From NCBI GenBank assembly GCA_014925825.1, contig JACGCK010000015.1, positions 496,001 through 560,000 of the forward strand: a DNA stretch of 64,000 nucleotides, written 5' to 3'. Under the pieces are notes generated by a model that searched no databases, was not told the origin of the DNA, and saw nothing but the letters and a program-made list of their open reading frames with translations. The translations under genes were made by a program, and so were the position numbers. This stretch comes from Pholiota molesta (taxonomy: Eukaryota; Basidiomycota; Agaricomycetes; Agaricales; Strophariaceae). The stretch's first letter is position 1, and each line of letters opens with the position of its first letter. Below are positions 11,961 to 22,817 of this stretch, piece by piece.

Positions 11961-13965
11961 GTGTCCATGGAGAGGTAGCAGAAACGTCGAAGACTGGACG
12001 TCCAGCTTTCAGTTACCTATCCCTATTTCCAACGCGACAAATACACCCTATCAGTCCCACCTCGGCTTATTCGCGATTGGCGCACAACATGCGCAGTGTC
12101 GTCGCCGATAGTGACGCACACCCGACGCCGATCATCTCACTGCACACCAGTCATCGATAGTCATCACCGGTCCTCGATAGCCTGTAATCTAACCGCTCGA
12201 ATTCATGAAAAAGAAGCACCATCATCGGCGGCATCGCTCAATGAGAAGTTGAGCCATGGCATTAATCTCGGCGCAAATGCACCGTGCATCATTTCCCCGA
12301 CTTCAAATGCGCCCGCGGCCTCATTTCCGTACTCCCAAACTGTGTTTAATGGGCCTTATACTGAAATCAACCATGATAATAATATGGTGAATTATCCGGG
12401 CTCTGGGAACGTGTCGACAAACGTGATACAGACCTCATATAGGACTCAGACTTCCGGTGGGGACGAGTGTAAGAGGGACAGGTTGGAGGCTGAGGCTCGG
12501 GATTCGCTGAAGGTACGCCAGCGCCGCGGAGGAGGCAGAGTAGATATCCTGGTCGACGAAAGTAGACATTGTTAGCTTCATGAACGCAGGATGTGTAATT
12601 TTGTAACAGAACCAATTTACCGAGTACTTGCGTAAATATGTGAAGGTCTTCGACTTGGTGGGCGTGTAATCCATCCACGTTTTTGAATCCACGCCTTCTC
12701 AGCGCAAATTGAAAAGATTCAAAGGAGAATAAAACAACAAGGGCGCATAGCCAGTTTAATCCCGGAAGAATGTAAATTCAAGCGCTTGAGATAAAGGTGG
12801 AATCTCGCATTGCAATGAAGGCTGAAAATGAGACATCAGGAAATTCAATGCAAATTCAATGCCGACAGTTTGAGTATTCGCGGGCGGTCTGTACAGAGAC
12901 TGTCGTGCTTATAACGCAACAGAAGGATGGGACCATGGTAGGGAAAAAGACATCAACTTCAATTGGCTGCAGAGCGACCAACGCAGAGATACCGGTGAGC
13001 CGTCGACAGTGGACAGCACGACAACGTCGATCGCGTTGCGGGGGGGTTTAAAAATGCGGAACTGAGGAGATTTTCGACACTGCTCAAGATGATGTTCTCT
13101 CTTGTTGGCTGCCCGTTGGGTCTAGAAAAAATTCTATTTCCATAGAGGTCAATGACAACGAAGGACCCGCCTCGCGTTATAGTGACTCTTTGAATAATAT
13201 GTCGCAGCTCTTTGCAGAGGAGCGGTTGAGTATCCATAGAGAAAATCCCAGAAACGTCAGGCTGGACATCCAGCCTCGCAGTTATCTATGCCTACTCTGA
13301 GAAGCTCGAGCCTATTTCGACTTATTCGCAATTGGCGCATAGCATGCACAGAGTTGTCGCCGATGCGCATCATCCGCACTCGCATTGACGGACACCCGAC
13401 GCCGATCATCTCACTGCACACCAGTCGTACCCGTCTGCGATAGCCTGTAAACAAACCGCGGAGATTAATGAAAAAAAAAGCATCGTCGTCAGCAGCATCA
13501 ATCAGTGAGAAGTTCAGCCATGGCATTATTTCCGGCGCAGATGCATTACTTGTGCATCACTCCCCCAACTTCGCGAACGCGCCAGTGGCGGCTTTTCTGT
13601 ACTCGCAAACTACATGAAGACAGGATGTGGAATTTAGCAACAGATTCATTTATCAAATATCCAATTTACGAAGTAAGCCCACATATGTGAAGGTCTTTGA
13701 CTTGGTTTTCATGCAATTCATCCACATTCTTGTAATCCACGCCTTCTCAGCTTAAAATAAAAAGATCAACTGAAGAAAGAAACAACGGCGAAAAAAGCGC
13801 ATACCTAATGTTGAAGCGAACAGCCCAACATAAATGTCAATCCCCGAAGAATGTCCATTCAAGCGCTTGAGATAAAAGTGCAATACCTCATCGCGTTCAA
13901 GGCTGTAATGACTCATGAGACATCCGCAGTAGCAGGAATATTGACGACAAAGATTTAGTATTCAT
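11850..13965. repeat. Direct segmental duplication, about 1 kb units
   Basis: The block 11850-12850 recurs at about 13115-13925 in the same order and orientation. Shared landmarks include CCGCCTCGCGT near 11900 and 13169, TTTGCAGAGGAGCGGTTGAG near 11941 and 13210, CCGACGCCGATCATCTCACT near 12123 and 13396, and TTCAAGCGCTTGAGATAAA near 12778 and 13859. Substitutions and indels are frequent. An open frame of 159 residues at 12096-12575 (Ser/Asn-rich) lies in the first unit and is not conserved in the second, so I do not call it a gene. Confidence 0.75.
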
Positions 13966-14339
13966 GGCCGATGGTACAGAAAAAACATCGCGTTGATGCA
14001 GCCTTACAGCCCAACTGCCAGCTAATTTTAAGTCCTCTAAGCTTCGGTAGGAAAACAAGCGAAGCGCGACTAAAAGTCAACGGACCGCCTTCCCCAGTGA
14101 TATATGATAGATATTTTCGTTCAGCTGATGGCGAAGCTAAAAAGAGCACACCAAATGACGTTGCTTGACGAGGACGAAATTTGAGTGAAAATACAGTGCG
14201 TCTAAGAACAAAGATGACACCCGACGCGCATGCGGCGCCTGTTGCCCGACCTCATCGGCAAGGCGGCGACGAGCACTGAAGGAGACCGTGACCAGGATCT
14301 TGACAAAGGTGTGAAAGGAGGCGTGCCACCAGAATATGC

Positions 14340-14348
14340 TATATATAG
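14340..14348 (+). promoter_or_regulatory. TATA-like box upstream of the DUF6699-like gene
   Basis: TATATATAG lies about 105 bp upstream of the proposed start codon at 14454 and is followed by a pyrimidine-rich leader. The position fits a fungal core promoter. The call rests on sequence and spacing only. Confidence 0.4.
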
Positions 14349-14453
14349 GATAAGCATTCCTTTCTCCCCAACTTTCATCTACGCTCCCTCCGCCCCACAC
14401 TGCAACGTCGTCCAAAAAATCCCAAGACCCACAGAAAGAGAAAAGAAAGAGCA

Positions 14454-15581
14454 CGATGGAGGGTGCACTTGCGCGAGCGGCGCAGAGGGATCCACAGGAA
14501 CAGAAAGATGCCACCGTTGAGGAAGCCAGAGGTAGGCGGACAAAATCACCGTCGAGCGTGAAGACACGAGTATCGTTAACGTGCTGAGATAGGGGGTCCA
14601 GAATCCAGCCTGTTGTTCTCCGTCGTCGCTACTTGGACCAACCAAGTCATTCGCGCTCGTAGAGCCAGTGATCCTAGCAGTGCATGGCAGGCTGAGCGTA
14701 CACATGTGCCGCCGTTAGCTTCCATCCACTCGATGCGCAAGAGGAGCGATCGCCGCGCTGTTTCGCAACCTGTAGTAAGTGCGCATTATATATAATGCAG
14801 AGTAGACTGACTGACGCCCCGCTTATGAACGCAGAACCGCTGGGATGCAGCATCGTCTGCCAGGAGAGGCCAAGCACCGCCAACTTCGTCGTTATCCCTC
14901 CAACGGCGCGGCGACAACGCCTCCTATTTTGCCAAACCATCAAGCAGTCCGCCTGCATATGGGAATCAGCTCATCGACGATACGAGCAATACCCACGCAA
15001 CAAATACACACCTAGCAGCATTACCGCCTACACTTCGTCGTCCAGCGCCGATTGCCTTGCCTCCGCTCTCTCCTCTGATACCCATTCAAATCCACCCACT
15101 CCTCTCGCATCACCATTCGCCAACAGGTCCAGACGCCCCGATGCACTGGAATATGTCGCTTCCTCCATCCACCGCGCGCCTTGCAGTCGCTCTAGGAGGC
15201 ATTTCTGTTTCGCGTTGGTCACGTGAAGTGGCTGTGGAGCCTAGAACCCTGCCGAGCTTGACGGTCCGGATTGCGGGCGTCGCGCGGCCTGTGGTCGTCT
15301 TTCCCGCTGAGATGGGGTATCCGATTCGAATCATCAATGTCTTGTGGACGGTGTATGGTGCACTGCGTTTGGCAGCTACCGAGGCCGGAGGGGGCCTTGC
15401 TGCTGGTGCCATCGGTGTGGGTTCTGGCGGTGGGCCGGTGGCTGTTGATGATGCTGCTGCCGCCGATGCCATTGGGAGGTACCTTCAGGGAGATGTCTGG
15501 TGGGACGGATTGCACGAGAGCCTGGAGGAGAGGGATGTATGGGTCCTGGAACTCTGTGGCGCGAAGACGGGTTGGGACTGA
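14454..15581 (+). CDS. DUF6699-like protein (left-arm copy)
   Basis: The proposed first exon starts MEGALARAAQRDPQEQKDA. After short introns a Pro/Ser-rich exon begins near 14834, after the acceptor TGAACGCAG. It includes PPTLRRPAPIALPPLSP and runs into the conserved C-terminal domain. That domain carries MSLPPSTARLAVALGG, ARPVVVFPAEMGYPIRI and VLWTVYGAL. This is the layout of the DUF6699 family: a disordered Pro-rich N terminus and a C-terminal domain with a basic 'R-P-hhVhP' strand and a following helix, of unknown function and widespread in mushrooms. The middle introns are uncertain. The C terminus ends GAKTGWD and is much shorter than in the right-arm copy, so a late frame change is possible. 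The gene is paralogous to the minus-strand gene at 45.1-46.0 kb, down to the acceptor site. Confidence 0.65.
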
Positions 15582-16227
15582 ATGGTATCAACATTGGTCG
15601 GGCAAAAGTTGGCTCGAAAGAAGGTGCATTTGATGACGTCGCAGGAGGTGCCGGGGGTCGGGTTTAGATGCGCGGCGGCGAGCATTGTAAAAGATATGGG
15701 TATCGTCTACTGCCGCCGTTGTTGTTGGACAGTGTTGGGACAATGGGCTTCATATTTGCCAGGACAATGTTTCTAGTTCCTATACCTTACGAACTGGCCA
15801 GAGACCACGTAATAAATAGTCAATAATGTGAATAGTGTATATTCAGAGAGTCAAAGTTATCGTTAACGTGGTGGAATCGAGGAGTGGCTTGTCGGGAGAA
15901 CCAAGGGAGAACGTTGGGAGAACGAGCTGAACTTCGAACTTGTTTGGCAGTTGTTTCATTCCCACGCTCGATGGTTTATGGATGGGGTATGGGCCAGGGC
16001 TGGTATGGGCCGTATGGCGTCGAGGATGTCGGCCATCGCGGAGTCGAGCGTTTGGGTAAATCATCAGTCACATACTGAATTGATGATTGGACATAGTTGT
16101 CAAAGTTGGCGTAATACTGCAAGGGGACTCACCCTCGAGTCCTATCCATGATTTAAAGTGAATATATGCGGCCAAAAGGTAAATGGGAGTATAGGTAACC
16201 TTAAAGCATTAGTCCCAATATCAACGA
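15582..16227. other. Intergenic, no gene recognised
   Basis: Short frames on both strands only. The minus-strand frame at 15843-16064 has a stretch that could be an exon (in another frame, TLDSAMADILDAIRPIPALA), but I cannot connect it to neighbours. Confidence 0.3.
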
Positions 16228-16525
16228 TTCTGACCGCGAATTACTGTAGTACGCGAATGCTAATTCATCCTCACCTTGTTCGAATTCAATCTGTGATGTT
16301 AAGTCATTGTCATATGCACTCAAAGAGCGGGCGAGTTACTTACCAAACCATGGGTCGTGGCATGTTGTGCGACTGGATGGGTGGGAGTCAGATTGATAAC
16401 CCAGAAAATGCCCTACCTCTGCTACTTACCGTGACGCCGTCGTCCACGATGGGCTGGGTTAAAAAACGCGTTCGACGACTCGGCGGCATCCCGCGACGCG
16501 CCCGTGATACACATATGTTGAATTC
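16228..16525. repeat. Dispersed repeat, shared with 36.0-36.3 kb in inverted orientation
   Basis: The minus strand of this segment matches the plus strand of 36040-36260. Shared features are a GCCGCNGAAnGC...TTTAAC stretch, an intron-like GTAAGTAA, and AACGACTTAACATC-type sequence (here AATGACTTAACATC) followed by AG-ATTG-ATCGAA. At the edge, GATTCTGACCGCGAATTA and ACGCGAATG occur in the same orientation in both places, so the element has a local inversion at one end. It may be a short nonautonomous transposon or a decayed gene fragment; a retained splice-like donor suggests a gene origin. Confidence 0.5.
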
Positions 16526-18430
16526 GTCGTTGGGCACCGCAGCTCGCTCGCCCGCTCCCCTGGACTCTGGAACTGGAGCCATTATTACACAACATCCGCG
16601 ATTGTGAGGAGGTGTGGCACCGGGGCCGGAGGAGGCAAGGCTGTGCGGAGCGCATGGGCCAAGGTGGGCAGGGGGCACGGTGAGTGTTGGAGATGGCATG
16701 CGACGGTGCGTGGTGGACATAGAAGCAAGAGGCAAGAAGTACTTACACGAGAGGCAGTCGCGTATTGAATTGATGGGACGCGGGGGCGGACTTTGAACTG
16801 GGTAGCAAGAGTATGGGATGGCCGAAATTAATAAGAAGCCAAGAAATAACATACACAAAATCGACAACTGATGACGCAAAACAGCAGCAGAGCCGGATTT
16901 CACTGGGAATATTAAGTACTTACTTACTCGTTCACTCAAAGCTCCTTCAGGATCCAGACGGCAAACACTCTGTACGTACTAGATTCTGAGTAAGGATTGT
17001 TTCTATCTAATTCAGTAGCTACAGCTAGACATGGCTATCGAGCGGAGAGCAAATTTTGACGCCGCACCCATATGCGTTTCATTTTCTTGTTGGTTCGTGC
17101 GTTTGGCACTTACTGTATTTGAGCGTAGCAAAGACACAGTAAGTTCGGAACACACGATCTATTGCATTATGCGAAATTGACATGGAACCTGATATGATGC
17201 GCTCTGGCTCTAGAAGAACATCTCATATACGTAGTAGCAATAAAATTGGAGCGTCGCTGTACTGAAAGAGCTTAGGTACATAATATCCCTGTCTCCGTCT
17301 TAACTCCATTCGTTATCTTGCATATGCAAACCTTTCTGGGACGACTGATCTTGTGCTGTGATATTGCTGTCGATCGTAGTTTATCTACATTCACATCATT
17401 GAATGGATTAGCGGCCGCGTGAGTCAAGTACAGGAGGCTCTTCTATTCCAACTAACGGCAAAACGAACACGATTTCGCAAAATTTCGTCTCAAGTGCCGC
17501 TGTGACCAAACGGTGGCAGTGAAGCATATACAGCAGCCCGTTTTGGGTAAGGCGTTGGCGCATGACGCCAGTTTGCAAAAGTACTCAATGTTGCATTCGA
17601 CTTCATAAGCCACCAACGCCTTTTCTGGAAGTGTTTTGTTTGGATGGTGCATTGCCATTTCTCGAGGCGGTCTACGTTTTTGTCGTTAGCTGTCATATCG
17701 CTCCAATCTTTGAATCCTGCATTGTTAAAATGACGCAGTAGCAGCACAGCTTTACGCCGATCACCACGTATCTGAATCCAATTTTAGGGAAATGCTCAAT
17801 CTTTTATACGCTCGCTGCCGACGTTCCGGATACCTAGTAAGTATCTATGAGTGTACAATGACTTCGAATTGAAACAGTGATATCGCGTCAACAACTCTTA
17901 TGACAGATATCAGTCAATACCTGAGCGCTGAGCTACGATACTGATACTTTGAGCCAAGTAGAAACCTGCCATGAACGTAATCATCCCTGTTTGAAAACTT
18001 GTAGATTTGATAACTGTTCATACGCTGAAACGCTCAAGTACAATGTCAATCTTTTGAGTTCTCAAGCTGAATCCTGTGTCCGCCATTTCAGGAAAGTTCT
18101 CTTGCTCCAATGTGTCCGTCTAAACCGCGATTTCAACGCATAGATCTTGTGCAATGAAGATATGACTGGGATGCATCAATGGCCATATATCTACAGCTCT
18201 CTACGGCCAGCTCATAGCCGAGGGTGGTGCAACCACTACTACTAATACTTATATCTGGGTATTGTTATATGGAAACCATATTACCATATGAGGTAAATAC
18301 AGTGCACTATGCTGTATCCTGTCGTGTTGCCACAGCAAAACGTGGAAGTTGAGCATCTCCGCCACTGCTACGGCTCCCCATTCATTCCAGGAGCACAATG
18401 GTGCGCCCGATGGGTACCATATTTCGGAAA
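16526..18430. other. Intergenic with one unrecognised minus-strand coding-like frame
   Basis: A minus-strand open frame at 17490-17747 (NNAGFKDWSDMTANDKNVD) continues in another frame at 17658-17452 with a Cys-rich run (NALPKTGCCICFTATVW). It could be two exons of one protein, but I recognise no family. The remainder, including 16.9-17.4 and 17.8-18.3 kb, shows nothing beyond AT-rich sequence. Confidence 0.3.
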
Positions 18431-18433
18431 CAG

Positions 18434-18440
18434 TATATAG
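18434..18440 (+). promoter_or_regulatory. TATA-like box of the laccase gene
   Basis: TATATAG lies about 52 bp upstream of the laccase start codon, with a pyrimidine-rich leader between. Spacing and sequence fit a fungal TATA element. Confidence 0.5.
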
Positions 18441-18491
18441 AGTCGGTCATAGACAGCAGACCCATATCTCTCTCCTCTCATCCCCTCTAAA

Positions 18492-20748
18492 ATGCGCCCC
18501 ATCCTCGTGGTCGCGCTGTCCTTCGCTGCTGCCACCTCTGCTGCCATTGGTCCTCACACGAATCTCTATGTCAAGAATAAATATATCCAGCCTGATGGTT
18601 TCAACCGCTCGTATGTTTTTTCGTTCTCGGCGTTAATTTATGGCCCTAAAGTCTCGTTATATTACAGGGCAGTCCTTTTAGGTGATACAGAGAGCTGTCT
18701 TTCTTTTCCCGGCCCATTTATCAGGGGATTAAAAGTATTATGACACCTTTATTTAGAGACATAAGGCACTCAAATCTAATCAGGGAGATACGTTCCGTTT
18801 GAACGTTATTGACAAGTTGACCGACACAAGTATGCTCACCAGTACAAGTATTGTACGTGTCCTGTCACTTGTTCTACAATCCCCATCCAATAACTAAATT
18901 TCCTTTCATATATAGCACTGGCATGGCATTGATCAAAAGGGTAGCAACTGGGCGGATGGGCCCGTCGGGATCACGCAATGTCCAATCGCGCCTGGGCATT
19001 CGTTCGAGTATCAATTCTCCGTTCTGGACCAAGCGGGCACTTTTTGGTACCACTCACATTATTGTATTTTTCGTGTTCATCAACTTTTGTTACCGCCGAG
19101 TTGAGATGCCTTTATTTTTAGCGACGCAATACTGCGATGGGTTAAGGGGCCCGATGGTCGTTTATGATCCTCAAGACCCCCATCGATCGAGGTATGCCAA
19201 AGATTTGATCATCATTTCTCTGTTTGCATGCAAATGCTAACTGATCCGCTGCAGATATGATATTGACGATGGCAAGCAGAACCGTATTATCGACATTTTA
19301 CAGCTAGAAGACTGACACATCGCACAGAATCCACGATTATCACCCTCGCAGATTGGTATTTGCATCCATCCATATTTGTGCATGCAGCGGATGCTTACTC
19401 CGACCACGCAGGTACCACAACCTATCCCCGGTGTTGGCAGCTATTCCTGCGCCTCCGCAACCCGACGCCACTCTGATCAATGGCAGAGGACGCTCGCCCA
19501 GCGGTCCCGACGTCGCATTGGCTGTCATCACCGTATCCCCGTTTCGGCGCTACCGCTTCCGACTGGTATCGATCTCGTGTGATCCCAACTTCACGTTTTC
19601 CATCGACGGGCACAACATGGTACGTCTCGAAGCGTCCCTAGCTGAGCTTTGGGAGATAATTTTCTTTCTAGACAATTATCGAGGTGGACAGCGCCAATGT
19701 CCAGCCGCTCGTCGTCGACTCTATCCAGATTTTCGCAGGGCAAAGGTATTCGTTCGTTCTGCACGCTGACCAGCCGATATCGAACTACTGGATCCGCGCG
19801 CTGCCCAATAACGGCCCGCCGGGCTTCGCCAACGGCGTCAATTCCGCGATACTGCGCTATGTCGGTGCCCCAAACGTCGATCCCCAAACCACCCAACCCA
19901 CCAGTCTTCGCCCACTGGTAGAAGCCAACCTGCGACCTCTGGTCAAAGCGCCGGCTCCAGGTCCACCGAGCCTCGGGGGAGCGGATGTCAGCATAAATCT
20001 GGACATCGCGCTCGATTCGACCGGCCTATTCAAAGTCAACAACGCGTCGTTCGTCCCGCCCAGTGTGCCGGTGTTGCTGCAGATGCTGAGCGGTGCGCAG
20101 GCGGCGCAGGAGTTGCTCCCTTCTGGGTCGGTGTACGCGCTACCGTCGAACAAGGTGATTGAGTTGACGATTCCCGGGGGTTCGGTAGGGAGTCCGGTAT
20201 GATTGAATTTCGTATAACTTAAAAGCAAATCCTTTGGCTTATCGGTATCGTCCTCCTTATAGCACCCGATACACCTTCATGGGGTGCGTAGTGCATCGAT
20301 GAATCCGCATTTGTTGATGTATTTATTGTTTTTATAGCATTCTTTCGCCGTGGTTCGGAGTGCAGGAAGCGCGGTGTACAACTACGATAATCCTGTCGTC
20401 CGCGATGTCGTCAATATAGGCGTCGCCGGGGACAATGTGACGATTCGGTTCAAGACAGATAATTCCGGCCCTTGGATCATGCACTGGTGCGTCTTCTTCA
20501 CTGTCTCTTTTGTATTTCTTACATGGTCGTGAGTTTAGTCATATCGATTGGCATCTCGACCGTGGTCTCGCTGTTGTGATGGCGGAGAATATTCCTGACA
20601 AATTACGGAAAGAACATCCTCCCGGTGAGTTGAATTATGTCTGCAAATTGCTGTGTTCCTCATTTGAATTGTAAACGAACCGACAGCGGCTTGGGATGAG
20701 TTATGCGGGATTTTTGACGCCCTCCCGCCTCACAAATTTCACGTATAA
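18492..20748 (+). CDS. Laccase (secreted multicopper oxidase)
   Basis: Laccase oxidises phenols and reduces oxygen to water outside the cell, in lignin turnover, pigment formation or development. Thirteen exons (first 18492-18610, last 20687-20748) join in phase at GT-AG borders to 526 residues, the usual length. A signal peptide of about 18 residues precedes IGPHTNLYV. All four copper signatures are complete: [43 protein letters not shown] and [16 protein letters not shown]. The residue ten after the type 1 copper Cys is Leu, so a class 2, medium-potential enzyme is expected. Exon 10 (20263-20283) is only 21 bp and encodes exactly HPIHLHG. Between NRSAVLLGD and FPGP there are about six extra residues (TESCLS) compared with typical laccases. 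It sits within the left arm of the inverted duplication but has no partner in the right arm. Confidence 0.93.
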
Positions 20749-21212
20749 TGTGCCGCGATACACGCTTAAATCCTCCTTGGAATTTCTGCACCCATTATTG
20801 ATACTTTGGACTTCAATCTGGACACTTTTGACGACGTGACATATTCTTCCACTCCTATATTAATGTCAATATACCCATTATAATGTTAAATAATTTCAGC
20901 GTTGAATAGATTACTCAAAACCCGAACATACGGCCTCATGCGTCCCGTCTTCCACCCAAACTCGCAGTCAAGACCAGTCTAAGACACATAATTCCGACTT
21001 ATCTTCCGTGATATAACTATACATGAGCTTTTTCTTTCTCTTTCTTTTATTTCCTTTTTTGAATTGTTTTTCTGGAATAGAACCAATATAATATAACATG
21101 TGATCGCGTCACATTAAAAAATTCCACGCCCCTGTCTCTGTTCTTGGAGCGCTCATCTCGCTGTCCTCACCAAGCCCCACCGCAGCCTCCCCAACAGAGA
21201 TGGCGTCCCCCG
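20749..21212. other. Intergenic between laccase and MYND gene
   Basis: AT-rich sequence that would hold the laccase 3' UTR and the MYND-gene promoter. Near 21042 a T-rich run (TTTCTTTCTCTTTCTTTTAT) resembles a pyrimidine-rich promoter element. No gene is seen. Confidence 0.4.
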
Positions 21213-22374
21213 ATGGCAACACCGACGCGTGATCCCATGTTCACGGCCGTGCACCCGGACAGGGAGGCGCACTTCCGCGCGAGCGCCGCCCCGAAGAAGG
21301 TCATCCGCGAGGGACGCGCGAACATCGCCGTGTCGTGCTCGCAGTGCATGCAGCCCGCGGCGCACGGCGCGGAGCTGCTCAAATGCGCCAAGGTGCGTCG
21401 CGTGTCTCCCTATTTGTGAATCATCCAATGTCGTGTGCGCAGTGCAAAATCGCGTGGTACTGCTCCAAAGAGGTGTGTCGTCACTTCATGTTTCAACATC
21501 TGCATCGACTCACCTAACCCTCTAGTGCCAGAAGAAACAATGGTACCACTCCACCACCACATCTCCACTCATCCACTAACACAACCCCAGGCCCATCCAC
21601 AAACTCGTCTGCAAAGAAGCCTCGTCCTCGCTCCCCAAGCTCCTCGCCAGCCTCATCGCAACCCGCTGCTGAACCACACCCTCCAGGTCCCTTCGTCCTC
21701 GCCTTCGACCTCCACCAAAGCCCGTCCTCGACGCGCCCCGCATCGCGCGCTGCGACGTCGCCGTCGAGCCCGCGGACATGATGTATATCATGTCGCTGGC
21801 GATGGGCGGATGTCCGCCGCGGAGCTCGCAAAGGGCACGGAGGGCATGCTCCAGGTCAAGTCCTTCTCCCGCTCGACGCCGCGCGCGCCGTGGACCGCAC
21901 GCGCTCGAGGTGTGGCGCAACACGAAGTACCCGAACGCCGCGCGCGGGTTCGCAAATAATCTACGGTGTTGATTGACTTCCATATGCGGGGCACGGAGCA
22001 GACGATCACGTATGGGCTGGTCATCGAGGACAGCGCGATGAACGCGTAAAGCGGGCGCGGGGTTCCAAGTGCAGTCCGCGCTGTTCGGCCAGACGGATTT
22101 GAAGCTGACGCAGCAGGCGTGTCTCGAGTGCGTGTTCTCGTTTCTGCGCGACTGGAGTATTGACGCGTGGTGTAGTTTCATCAACATGCACATCCGGTCG
22201 GATAAACGGAATCAGTTACGCCTGCGCACACATATGACGAAGGAAGACGTGGACAAGTACCGAGCTGCGGTATCGGGCGACGCTGAAGACGCGGATAAAG
22301 CTGAAGACGACGGTAAAGCTGAAGACGACTCGAATGATAAAGCTGCAGATGGCGACGAAGCAGAAGTAGACTGA
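21213..22374 (+). CDS. MYND-type zinc-finger protein, frame-broken
   Basis: The start at 21213 gives MATPTRDPMFTAVHPDREAHF. The finger is built across four exons: CSQCMQPAAHGAELLKCAK, CKIAWYCSKE (21442-21471), CQKKQW, and PIHKLVCKEASSSLPK after 21591, giving the Cys/His spacing of a MYND zinc finger, a protein-interaction module. Downstream, family-like sequence (LLNHTLQV, FVLAFDL, PRIARCDVAVEPADMMYIM) lies in alternating frames between 21.65 and 21.8 kb, so at least two frame changes separate the finger from the C-terminal part. The end is intact: CLECVFSFLRDW, then an acidic Lys/Glu/Asp-rich tail to 22374. Whether the breaks are real or sequencing errors is open. Related relics fill 57.6-64 kb. 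Confidence 0.65.
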
Positions 22375-22564
22375 TGGCCATCTCTTTTTCCCTGTCTCAC
22401 GATCCGACGAATCCTCCTTGGCAATTGGTAATGGCTCCATCCTGTTGAGATTCCAGTTTTGTTCTTTGTATAACTGTCGATCTATTTCCAACATGTTTTT
22501 TGTACAATTTCGAAGTGTCGTGGAAGAAGCTAGATCTTATATATATCCTAGTCCACAGCGCCAT

Positions 22565-22735
22565 GAACTATCAGATGACTCAAAGTAAGTCATCTACGAA
22601 GCGCTCTTATGATCCATCTTAAGACTCTCCAACAGCGCCTGGTCCCCAGGGAATCAATACGGCCCGATACGGAGTCGGTAAGGTTGATGCGCGCGTGGAA
22701 GCGCGTGGGGAAGCGTTCGAGCATGGCGTTTTGGT
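22565..22735 (-). pseudogene. Remnant copy of the 3' end of the NRPS-like gene
   Basis: Sequence at 22569-22640 repeats, with changes, the 3' end of the adjacent NRPS-like copy B at 22810-22877 (TAAGTCATCTAC.. and CTTAAGACTCTCCA compared with TGAGTTATCTAC.. and CTTGAGACTCTCCA). 22682-22728 (TTGATGCGCGCGTGGAAGCG) repeats the thioesterase segment at 23339-23389. The two pieces are joined directly, so about 0.45 kb between them has been deleted. It is a truncated tandem relic without coding capacity. Confidence 0.65.
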
Positions 22736-22817
22736 ACGACTTGGAAGTGACCGTGACCGAAGCTGAACTTTATATGCGCCCTAGCCACAAAGCCCTACGC
22801 CATGAACCGCCAAATAA

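Noticed and set aside
12096..12575. A 159-residue plus-strand frame as a gene
   Set aside because: It is not preserved in the duplicated unit at 13.3-13.6 kb, has low-complexity Ser/Asn content and no recognised motif.
16388..16939. A 183-residue minus-strand frame, and an 'ITGASR' string suggesting a short-chain dehydrogenase
   Set aside because: No glycine-rich nucleotide fold or YxxxK site follows, the frame crosses the dispersed repeat, and the partner at 36 kb does not keep it.
18492..20748. Laccase as a pseudogene, because open frames are short and interrupted
   Set aside because: Thirteen exons join in phase to 526 residues with all four copper signatures; the interruptions are introns.
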